Part shown: piece by piece, positions 1-4,747 of the stretch
Numbering within the stretch: the stretch's first letter is position 1
How the letters are laid out: each line of letters begins with the position of its first letter
Position numbers and translations under genes: made by a program
The notes under the pieces: model-generated
Told to the model about the DNA's origin: nothing
Databases searched by the model: none
The model's input: only the letters and a program-made list of their open reading frames with translations
Assembly: GCA_026785875.1 (NCBI GenBank)
Contig: JAJAZF010000135.1
Coordinates: 1 to 5,329 of the forward strand
Reading direction: 5' to 3'
Length of the DNA stretch: 5,329 nucleotides
Origin: Chamaesiphon sp.
GTDB taxonomy: Bacteria; Cyanobacteriota; Cyanobacteriia; Cyanobacteriales; Chamaesiphonaceae

Positions 1-139
1 TCTTGGTTTTGGATAGACGATATGTTGGTTACGACGTGTTAATGACAATGACCGTTTTACTGAGGAGCCGTGTAACGGGAAACTGTTAAGCACGGTTTTG
101 GAGAGCAGTGGGGGTGGTGACACCTTCACTGACTTTAAT
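1..139 (+). mobile_element. Group II intron, 3' end only
   Basis: This is the 3' end of a self-splicing, mobile group II intron; the rest lies left of the window. It is identified by a canonical 34-nt domain V (65-98) followed by domain VI (101-136) with a bulged adenosine at 132 and an intron end in AAU at 139. The intron lies on the + strand inside a minus-strand transporter gene, so it cannot be spliced from that gene's mRNA. Bases 1-64 should be the end of domain IV and the junction to domain V. Frame 1 stays open to a TAA at 40-42 and could be the tail of the intron-encoded reverse transcriptase, but 13 codons are too few to identify. The intron subclass cannot be assigned from this fragment. 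Confidence 0.88.
65..139 (+). ncRNA. Group II intron domains V and VI
   Basis: Domain V starts GAGCCG and contains the AGC catalytic triad at 66-68. Its lower stem pairs 65-72 with 91-98. A two-base bulge (A89, G90) follows, then an upper stem pairing 73-78 with 83-88 and a GAAA tetraloop at 79-82. Domain VI pairs 102-105 with 133-136, 106-110 with 127-131 and 111-116 with 121-126, closed by loop GTGA. A132 is left unpaired eight bases from the intron's last base, as expected for the branch-point adenosine. All pairs are Watson-Crick or G-U. These are the most conserved parts of the ribozyme, so the identification is strong. Confidence 0.9.
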
Positions 140-1046
140 TGACTGTGAGTTTGAGAGAATCTTGTTCAGAAAAACCAACAGCCCGCCACAAAACACTGCT
201 GTAGTAAAAAATTACGTTGATGCCAACAAACTGTTGTAATATCGATAGACCGATGCCAATCCAAACAATCGGTAGTAGCCGACCATTTCGCCCCAAAAGG
301 TCAGACAAGTTAGGCTTACGATCTTGACCGATGGTTTGCCGAATCTCGGCGATTTTTGACGACACATCACCACCCAACAGCTTGCTCAGAATAGTAGCCG
401 CTTCCTGCTCTTGCCCACGAGCAACCAAGTAGCGAGGAGATTCAGGAATCATCAACACAGCTATGCCGTACATTACGGCTGGTAAAGCTTCTGTCAAAAA
501 CATCCAACGCCAAGCGGCGATCCCAAACCAAAAGGGTAGCTCTGCGGAACCTGCTGATACCGCAATAAAGTAGTCGATTAGTAAAGCCGTGAAGATTCCG
601 GTGACGATCGCTAACTGTTGGAGCGATCCCAGCCTGCCGCGCATCTGAGCGGGCGAACATTCGGCAATATAAGCGGGCGCAATGACGCTAGCAACACCGA
701 CCGCAATGCCGCCCAGGAGTCGCCAAAAGATAAAATCCCAAATACCGATCGCAAAACCAGAGCCAATAGCACTAACGGCAAATAACCCTGCCGCGACTAC
801 CATTGCTTTGACTCGACCATAACGATCGGCAATCGGCCCGGCACTAAAAGCTCCTACGGCAGATCCCAGCAAAGCCAGCGAGACTGCCAACCCAGTGAGC
901 CAACTACTGGCATTAAACGCCTTTGCTAGTGCTAAAATCGCGCCATTAATGATAGCTGTATCAAAACCAAACAAGAAGCCTCCGAGCGCGGCAGCTCCAG
1001 AAATTAAGACGGCATACGTGCCAGCCTTACGAGTTGTCTCAGGCAT
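135..1046 (-). CDS. glcP: Sugar:proton symporter (GlcP-like), truncated by intron
   Basis: This is the 5' part of a major facilitator sugar-porter gene, an inner-membrane glucose or hexose:H+ symporter. Visible family motifs are GGFLFGFDTAIINGA (residues 22-36, helix 1), GPIADRYGR (70-78, loop 2-3), PAYIAECSPAQMRG (124-137), PESPRYL (201-207) and QQFVGINVIFYY (271-282, helix 7). Cyanobacterial GlcP/Gtr proteins have about 470 residues and 12 helices. This one stops at 303, just as helix 8 should begin. The last native residue is V302. N303 and the TAA stop are read from the inserted group II intron. Helices 8-12 are absent, so activity is unlikely, and the missing 3' part probably lies beyond the intron. 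The ATG at 1046 fits the family N-terminus; a GGAG lies 13 bases upstream, a loose ribosome site. An IS607 element ends about 35 bp upstream and may have displaced the native promoter. Substrate is inferred from similarity. Confidence 0.88.
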   Translation of the reverse strand: MPETTRKAGTYAVLISGAAALGGFLFGFDTAIINGAILALAKAFNASSWLTGLAVSLALLGSAVGAFSAGPIADRYGRVKAMVVAAGLFAVSAIGSGFAIGIWDFIFWRLLGGIAVGVASVIAPAYIAECSPAQMRGRLGSLQQLAIVTGIFTALLIDYFIAVSAGSAELPFWFGIAAWRWMFLTEALPAVMYGIAVLMIPESPRYLVARGQEQEAATILSKLLGGDVSSKIAEIRQTIGQDRKPNLSDLLGRNGRLLPIVWIGIGLSILQQFVGINVIFYYSSVLWRAVGFSEQDSLKLTVN

Positions 1047-1083
1047 CGCTATATTTCTGCTCCACGGGGTGAACTAAACCTTA

Positions 1084-1095
1084 TCAAATCTATGC
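1084..1095 (-). repeat. TCAAATCTATGC element at tnpB stop
   Basis: This 12-mer matches TCGAATCTATGC at 2712-2723 in 11 of 12 bases and in the same orientation. It overlaps the tnpB stop codon close to the predicted right end of the transposon, so it may be the right-end copy of the TnpA binding motif. Confidence 0.4.
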
Positions 1096-2703
1096 AAGAT
1101 CGAAATCAAGCGTTAGTTGGACAGGTTTGTCTAAAATTGCTGGGATCATCTCAGATGGTTGCGGTTGTGCGCGTTGTCGAATCTTGGCTGATTCTCCCAC
1201 CAGTGAGTGCTTACCCGTACCGACAACCCCTGTCGGTGATATCTCAGCTTCACAACGCATTGCTTCTGCTCTAAACTTAGAATTAAGCCATCCTAACTTT
1301 AGAGCTTCGGTAACGGTTGTTCCAATCGAAACTAAATATCGAACGGTTCGCAAGATTAACGTCTTGCGAACTTCTGCATATTTCTGATAACGAGCAATCT
1401 CGTCATCAGAACCGCGATGCAGAATGTTCTTTGCGGCATTTTTATCAGCTTGTTCCACGACCCCTGTATAACAGGTAAAACGATCCCCATTCCGTTGACC
1501 TAATAACGTCCCCGTCTGAGAACACGTTTGCGACGTGTAAGCAGGATTGACCACAGAAAGAGTAGATCCTGTCTCCTTAGAAATAACCTCTAGAGAAGCT
1601 TGTAGCTCACCTTTCATCCACTGATTAAGCTTGCGATTGAGAGCCTTCGATTCATGCTTATTCTTAATGGGACTGGTGAGATCTTCGGCACAGATCTGAG
1701 TCGGTGAAGTGATCACTCTCCGTAAATCTTTGCGAATAAAATTCTTGATGGTCGCTTTTTCTTTAGCGAGGCGACGTGATTTGACTTTGTAGCCAAGATT
1801 GTTGGCGAGAATAGCTGCCGCCTTATCTGGATTGTTGCGCGACGTTTTGGGGGGAAGCTTCCCCCCAAAAGCTCGCTTGGCAGCATAGGAGCGCAGCCGA
1901 TAGCGATTACGGTTAGTGCGGGTAATTCGCTTGGTTTTTTCGGTCATCATCTGACCTAATCCCGCTCCAATTTCATCTCCATTGCTTGTGAAAAAAGCTT
2001 CGGTGTATCCCTTATCTAAGCCAATCGATTCAGATGGATTAGCTACTCGCTTTGTCACTGTTCGCTTACGAATACAGTGAACTTCTAATTGCCCATATTC
2101 ATTGCGAATCAATCTGATTTGACCAGATACAACATGACGACATTTTAATTTAAGGGTGATCCGTTTCCCCTTTGCCAACCCAGCAACTTGCAACTCAATG
2201 GTGTTTCGAGTTAGTCGCCGCGCAGAGTAACCCGCATTCTGATAAACAATCTGATTGCGAACAAATGTATGACCTCGCTGGTAATATTTGCGGAATTGTC
2301 GATGTAGCCAATTGTTAGAAGTTGGATCGGTGTTTAATAACTCAATTAATCTTTTTCGCTCCAAATCATCTTTTACCCGTTGGTAGATTGCCCGAACGAT
2401 GAAGGTTTTAGCTGCTTCTTGTTGGGCTATAATCGCCTTGATTGCGTCATTAACCGACCATTCCCATAGTTTGGCTGGTAATCCAATTCCGCCAGGTGTC
2501 AAGACTGTGCGGATAATTGGATCGGCTTTCTTCCAATCCAAATTCCAACCGCACAAAGAACCGAGCTTGTTGTAGGTTATCGATCTAGGTGTGCCACACA
2601 ACTGAGCAATTTGCGAGATTTGCGCCTCGTCGCCACAAAAAACAACAGGAATTACCTGCGTGAAAATCTCTTCAGTTGGTTGTTGTTGCTTACGTTTAGA
2701 CAT
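1090..2703 (-). CDS. tnpB: TnpB, RNA-guided RuvC endonuclease of IS607 element
   Basis: This is the accessory protein of an IS607-family transposon, 537 residues. TnpB proteins are guided by an RNA made from the transposon right end, cut DNA at the empty site and so help the element persist; they are not the transposase. The RuvC triad is present: D230 in GLDKG, E340 in CAEDL and D420 in QADKNAAKNIL. The segment before it (about 390-411, TSQTC...FTCYTG) aligns with the TnpB zinc ribbon, but each CxxC has kept only its first cysteine (C394, C411), with T397 and G414 in place of the second. About 110 residues follow RuvC III, ending in TLDFDLA; this tail overlaps the expected guide-RNA region. 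Residues 279-286 are encoded by a perfect 26-base palindrome. The ATG at 2703 has GAG seven bases upstream and a consensus promoter before it. The gene lies 49 bp after tnpA. The frame is intact. Confidence 0.9.
   Translation of the reverse strand: MSKRKQQQPTEEIFTQVIPVVFCGDEAQISQIAQLCGTPRSITYNKLGSLCGWNLDWKKADPIIRTVLTPGGIGLPAKLWEWSVNDAIKAIIAQQEAAKTFIVRAIYQRVKDDLERKRLIELLNTDPTSNNWLHRQFRKYYQRGHTFVRNQIVYQNAGYSARRLTRNTIELQVAGLAKGKRITLKLKCRHVVSGQIRLIRNEYGQLEVHCIRKRTVTKRVANPSESIGLDKGYTEAFFTSNGDEIGAGLGQMMTEKTKRITRTNRNRYRLRSYAAKRAFGGKLPPKTSRNNPDKAAAILANNLGYKVKSRRLAKEKATIKNFIRKDLRRVITSPTQICAEDLTSPIKNKHESKALNRKLNQWMKGELQASLEVISKETGSTLSVVNPAYTSQTCSQTGTLLGQRNGDRFTCYTGVVEQADKNAAKNILHRGSDDEIARYQKYAEVRKTLILRTVRYLVSIGTTVTEALKLGWLNSKFRAEAMRCEAEISPTGVVGTGKHSLVGESAKIRQRAQPQPSEMIPAILDKPVQLTLDFDLA
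1219..1237 (-). ncRNA. Hairpin in candidate TnpB guide RNA (omega/reRNA) region
   Basis: ACCGACA (1219-1225) and TGTCGGT (1231-1237) form a perfect 7-bp hairpin with a 5-base loop inside the 3' end of tnpB. TnpB guide RNAs are known to overlap the end of tnpB and run out through the transposon right end. This hairpin is a plausible part of the scaffold. The RNA boundaries, probably about 1080 to 1250-1330, cannot be set from sequence alone. Confidence 0.3.
1845..1870. repeat. Perfect 26-base palindrome inside tnpB
   Basis: The sequence is T4-G6-AAGCTT-C6-A4, a perfect palindrome with no spacer, flanked by G on both sides where the symmetry ends. In the coding strand it gives residues 279-286 (FGGKLPPK), between RuvC motifs I and II. 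The match is too exact to come from codon constraint alone. Confidence 0.85.
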
Positions 2704-2713
2704 AAACTTGCTC

Positions 2714-2746
2714 GAATCTATGCCTAATTATATCATGCTTAGATTC
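2714..2746. promoter_or_regulatory. Inverted repeat GAATCTA/TAGATTC around tnpB -10 box
   Basis: GAATCTA at 2714-2720 and TAGATTC at 2740-2746 form a 7-bp inverted repeat with a 19-base spacer that contains the tnpB -10 box. Its position suits an operator for a dimeric DNA-binding protein. The MerR-type TnpA is the obvious candidate, but this is inference. Confidence 0.45.
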
Positions 2747-2756
2747 AATTAGTCAA
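2727..2756 (-). promoter_or_regulatory. Consensus-like sigma70 promoter for tnpB
   Basis: On the minus strand TTGACT (2751-2756) is followed after 18 bases by a perfect TATAAT (2727-2732). The -35 box overlaps the tnpA stop codon and the predicted transcript starts about 15-20 bases before the tnpB ATG. This would let tnpB be transcribed separately from tnpA. Confidence 0.6.
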
Positions 2757-3388
2757 TCCTCTAGATTAATAATCTTTTCCGCGCATTCGTGCATCGCTTG
2801 CATGGCTTTAAGATTACGTTTCGACCGCCTACCATACATTCTCGCTGACATCACAGTAATTACGGCTAGAACGTCTTCTACTAGCTCTTGTTCCGGTTCT
2901 AGAGTTATTGGTCGATTGAGGATAATCACTTCTGTACCATTGTTCTCACATAACGCAAAAATCAACTCTGAGCCAAATCGGAGCAGTCGATCTTTGTCCG
3001 TGATAATCAGTCGCTCTACTTCGTTGCGCTGAAGTAGGTCAACGAGCTTTAGCAGCCCACGCTTCCTGTAGTTAAGTCCAGAGCCAATATCCTTGAGAAC
3101 ATATACTGAGTCCCAGCTATGTTCTTGGCAGTATAGTTCTAGCACTCCGATCTGCCGTGCTAAATCATCTTTTTTATCTGGAGTGCTAACTCTTCCGTAA
3201 ACGACCGTGTGCCGCAATGTTGAGTTGTCTACTTTGAGCAAGTCGGCAACTCTATATCTTCGATGCCCACCTTCAGTTCTTACTGCTTGAATTTTCCCTG
3301 CTTTCTCCCATCGCCGCAAGGTGTCGATGCTCACCCCTTTTAGTTTTGCAGCATCTCCAATCTGGAGTAAATCTTCTAATCTAGGCAT
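2753..3388 (-). CDS. tnpA: IS607 transposase TnpA, MerR-HTH serine recombinase
   Basis: This 211-residue protein is the transposase of the element. It recombines DNA through a phosphoserine link and a circular intermediate; IS607 enzymes show low target specificity and leave no target duplication. The N-terminal 50 residues are a MerR-type helix-turn-helix: LQIGDAAKLKGVSIDTLRRW, then GKI...RTEGGHRRYR. The resolvase-like catalytic domain follows from about residue 61: VVYGRVSTPDKK carries the nucleophile S68 with R66; R108 and R110 lie in SGLNYRKRG; KDRLLRFG carries R134 and R137. The end SARMYGRRSKRN is typical of IS607 enzymes. Length is normal and no frameshift is seen. The ATG at 3388 directly precedes the HTH. 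There is no clear Shine-Dalgarno site. Inverted AATCTA/TAGATT motifs just upstream suggest that the HTH binds its own promoter region. Confidence 0.93.
   Translation of the reverse strand: MPRLEDLLQIGDAAKLKGVSIDTLRRWEKAGKIQAVRTEGGHRRYRVADLLKVDNSTLRHTVVYGRVSTPDKKDDLARQIGVLELYCQEHSWDSVYVLKDIGSGLNYRKRGLLKLVDLLQRNEVERLIITDKDRLLRFGSELIFALCENNGTEVIILNRPITLEPEQELVEDVLAVITVMSARMYGRRSKRNLKAMQAMHECAEKIINLED
2763..2775. repeat. AGATTAATAATCT palindrome at tnpA 3' end
   Basis: This 13-base perfect palindrome (centre A2769) encodes the last residues of TnpA. It shares the AGATT/AATCT core with the operator-like repeats before tnpB and tnpA and may be an extra binding site. Confidence 0.35.
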
Positions 3389-3392
3389 AAAA

Positions 3393-3420
3393 TAAATCTA
3401 AACAGCTATTCCTAGATTTA
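3393..3420. promoter_or_regulatory. Inverted repeat TAAATCTA/TAGATTTA upstream of tnpA
   Basis: TAAATCTA (3393-3400) and TAGATTTA (3413-3420) form an 8-bp inverted repeat with a 12-base loop, starting five bases before the tnpA ATG. It lies near the left end of the IS607 element. It could be a TnpA recognition site used in recombination, an autoregulatory operator, or both. A weak promoter may overlap it: TTGAAA reads on the minus strand at 3427-3432, but I see no good -10 box. Confidence 0.45.
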
Positions 3421-3852
3421 AGCAGATTTCAACCTATCTGTCCAACCGTTGTGTATTACTGGGATGTATTGGCTGACGCGCGCATTTTCTGAAGCATTTA
3501 AGCTGTAGGTAAATTCCAAACAGGAATGACCAACGGTCTGATCCAGGCGAGTTTCTTCAAGCTACACGGAATCAGCAATGGTCGAGAGCTGTATCTAAAC
3601 GCAGCACAATCAGGCTAGTAATACACCGCATTTAGCAAGAAATACAGTTTAACGATCCAGGCGAAATCGTAACTTTTCTAAAGTCTTCAGGTAGGTTTTA
3701 ACGTCTTTGCTAATGGTCTAATTGTACAAAACGTCAAGGGAGACTTCACTCTGTCAAATGGATGAATATTGGCGGTAACTTTAGTCGCATGAGTCGGTCC
3801 CTACATACTCCCGAACCTGTGAAAAATTAGACATCTAGTGTAGAGGTGAATG

Positions 3853-3952
3853 GCTTGCACTGAGCGAAGCCGAAGTGTGGATGGTGGATAGCTTGCACTG
3901 TTGGCGTTAGCCTTGCCCTTGGCAATGCGTAGTCGAAGTGTGGATGGTGAAT
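3853..3952. repeat. Two copies of an intergenic repeat, one with a nested insert
   Basis: Both copies begin GCTTGCACTG (3853-3862 and 3891-3900) and end CGAAGTGTGGATGGTG plus RAT (3871-3889 and 3934-3952). The first has 8 bases between these parts (AGCGAAGC). The second has 33, including GGCGTTAGCCTTGCCC followed by TTGGCAATGCG. That insert folds as TTGCC-CTT-GGCAA and resembles a palindromic repeat common in cyanobacterial intergenic DNA. The unit CACTGAGCGAAG...GAAGTG is itself REP-like. Confidence 0.6.
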
Positions 3953-4059
3953 CAATACTGTCTATTTCTTGAGTGGGAAGGGAGTAGCTTGGTTTGGTAA
4001 TGTGGATATCGATTGGAGAGCGTCAAGCCCTAGATGCGGTAGTTCGGTCGATCGTCGGC

Positions 4060-4065
4060 TATAAT
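4060..4065 (+). promoter_or_regulatory. Possible -10 box before the small membrane protein gene
   Basis: A perfect TATAAT lies 33 bases before the GTG start at 4099. No good -35 box is found at normal spacing, so this is only a candidate. Confidence 0.3.
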
Positions 4066-4098
4066 CGTCTATAAATATTTGTAGAAATTAATAGATCT

Positions 4099-4509
4099 GT
4101 GGGACAGTACGAACGGTTGGTATTGATGGCAGAAGATGAACTCACTCAATACAGCAGTGATGCGCGAAAGATTGAGAAATTGCGCCGCAAGATCGGCTTG
4201 TCTGTAAATTTGGCGGAGCAGAAAGCAGTCAAAGCCACTCTGGAGCAAGAATTACCCACAGGTGGAATCGTTAAATTAGTTGAAACCCAACGCCAAACTG
4301 TTGCTCTACCTTTCTGGGGAATTGCGGGGTTGGGGTTGTTGTTTGCGATTTCGCTGAATCAGCCCCTGGATTATATTGCTGCGGTAGGTGGTACAGCCGC
4401 CGCGATTGCCATTCAGAAATGGGGCTGGAAGCTCTATGCCAAAAGGATTGTGTTAGATACCTTAATTGATATCGAAACCAAAATTAGTGAAATAAAACCA
4501 AAACCTTGA
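4099..4509 (+). CDS. Small two-helix membrane protein, function unknown
   Basis: I do not recognise a named family. The 136-residue product starts with a charged, helix-prone segment (about residues 1-60, many K, E and R, possibly coiled coil). Two hydrophobic segments follow: about 69-86 (ALPFWGIAGLGLLFAISL) and about 90-107 (LDYIAAVGGTAAAIAIQK), joined by a short NQP turn. A charged tail ends in KISEIKPKP. This is a membrane hairpin with both ends probably in the cytoplasm. There is no signal peptide. The GTG start at 4099 is the first possible start after an in-frame TAA at 4072; ATG at 4126 (giving MAEDELTQ) is an equally plausible start, and neither has a clear ribosome site. The gene stands alone, with repeat-rich DNA on both sides. 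Even base use and a clean frame suggest a real, host-type gene. Confidence 0.7.
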   Translation: MGQYERLVLMAEDELTQYSSDARKIEKLRRKIGLSVNLAEQKAVKATLEQELPTGGIVKLVETQRQTVALPFWGIAGLGLLFAISLNQPLDYIAAVGGTAAAIAIQKWGWKLYAKRIVLDTLIDIETKISEIKPKP

Positions 4510-4510
4510 G

Positions 4511-4544
4511 TTAGGTTTTAGGTTTTAGGTTTTAGGCTTTAGGG
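4511..4544. repeat. Seven-base tandem repeat TTAGGTT
   Basis: Three exact copies of TTAGGTT (4511-4531) are followed by TTAGGCT and a partial TTAGGG. The array begins two bases after the TGA of the upstream gene. AAAACCT at 4500-4506 can pair with AGGTTTT at 4513-4519 across the stop codon. This is a short tandemly repeated intergenic sequence of the sort common in cyanobacteria. Confidence 0.75.
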
Positions 4545-4547
4545 AAA

Positions 4548-4586
4548 GAAACCTTGGTGGTGGGCAGTGCCCACCACCAAGGTTTC
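4548..4586. terminator. 39-base perfect inverted repeat, possible bidirectional terminator
   Basis: Arms of 19 bases (4548-4566 and 4568-4586) are perfectly complementary around a single G at 4567. The arm begins GAAACCTTGG and contains the GTGGGC/GCCCAC core common in cyanobacterial intergenic repeats. It lies 38 bases after the membrane protein gene and 160 bases before mtnP. No T-tract follows on either strand, so it is not a classic intrinsic terminator and could instead be a small mobile palindromic repeat. Confidence 0.55.
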
Positions 4587-4628
4587 AGATAATATCGACC
4601 TAATAAATATTTGTGCTTACATGCTTAT

Positions 4629-4658
4629 TTGTTATATTAATAATACATAAAGTATAGA
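4629..4658 (+). promoter_or_regulatory. Possible mtnP promoter
   Basis: TTGTTA (4629-4634) and TATAGA (4653-4658) are separated by 18 bases in an AT-rich stretch 90 bases before the mtnP ATG. Both boxes are imperfect, and AT-rich DNA gives such matches easily. Confidence 0.3.
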
Positions 4659-4709
4659 TAGCGGGCAGTACCCACCCTACTCTATCCAACTATATTAATA
4701 GTAATCATT

Positions 4710-4744
4710 AATTATCAATTATCAATTATCAATTATCAATTATC
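4710..4744. repeat. Five exact copies of AATTATC next to the mtnP start
   Basis: Five perfect 7-base units end three bases before the mtnP ATG. The repeat fills the place where a Shine-Dalgarno site should be, so mtnP seems to have no purine-rich ribosome site. Copy number in such arrays often varies between strains. Confidence 0.9.
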
Positions 4745-4747
4745 TAA

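Larger units (their letters stand above)
1080..3434 (-). mobile_element. IS607-family insertion sequence, ends approximate
   Basis: The order tnpA then tnpB on one strand defines an IS607-type element. Such elements lack terminal inverted repeats and target duplications, so the ends cannot be proved from one copy. IS607 recombination uses a GG dinucleotide. A matching AACC (GGTT on the element strand) occurs at 1077-1080 and at 3431-3434, just outside both genes, and I used these as provisional ends. Motifs related to AAATCTA lie just inside both: 1086-1092 and 3393-3420. Both genes are intact, so the element may be active. Confidence 0.6.
3421..4098. other. Gene-poor region with possible decayed coding sequence
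   Basis: I see no convincing gene here. On the + strand an open stretch from about 3511 to the TAG at 3617-3619 has an ATG at 3523 and reads MTNGLIQASFFKLHGISN and onward. It looks protein-like in composition, is broken by stops on both sides and matches no family I recognise. The 11-mer GATCCAGGCGA occurs at 3540-3550 and 3654-3664. The left part may be a remnant of a host gene disrupted near the transposon insertion. The right part holds the repeats at 3853-3952 and a possible promoter for the following gene. Confidence 0.4.

Noticed and set aside
1..42. Open frame ending in TAA that could be the tail of the intron reverse transcriptase
   Set aside because: Only 13 codons are visible and no motif can be recognised; kept as a possibility, not called as a gene.
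442..1077. Short open frames overlapping the transporter on both strands
   Set aside because: They lie on top of a gene with strong family motifs and show no motifs of their own.
1092..1387. Two + strand open frames opposite the tnpB 3' end
   Set aside because: Antisense shadows of tnpB with no ribosome site or recognisable domain.
1090..2703. TnpB as a Cas12-type CRISPR effector
   Set aside because: It is next to an IS607 tnpA, has TnpB length and there is no CRISPR array or other cas gene in the window.
2802..3032. + strand open frame opposite tnpA
   Set aside because: Antisense to a well-supported recombinase and without recognisable features.
4511..4744. CRISPR-like array
   Set aside because: Units are 7 bases with no spacers; these are simple tandem repeats.
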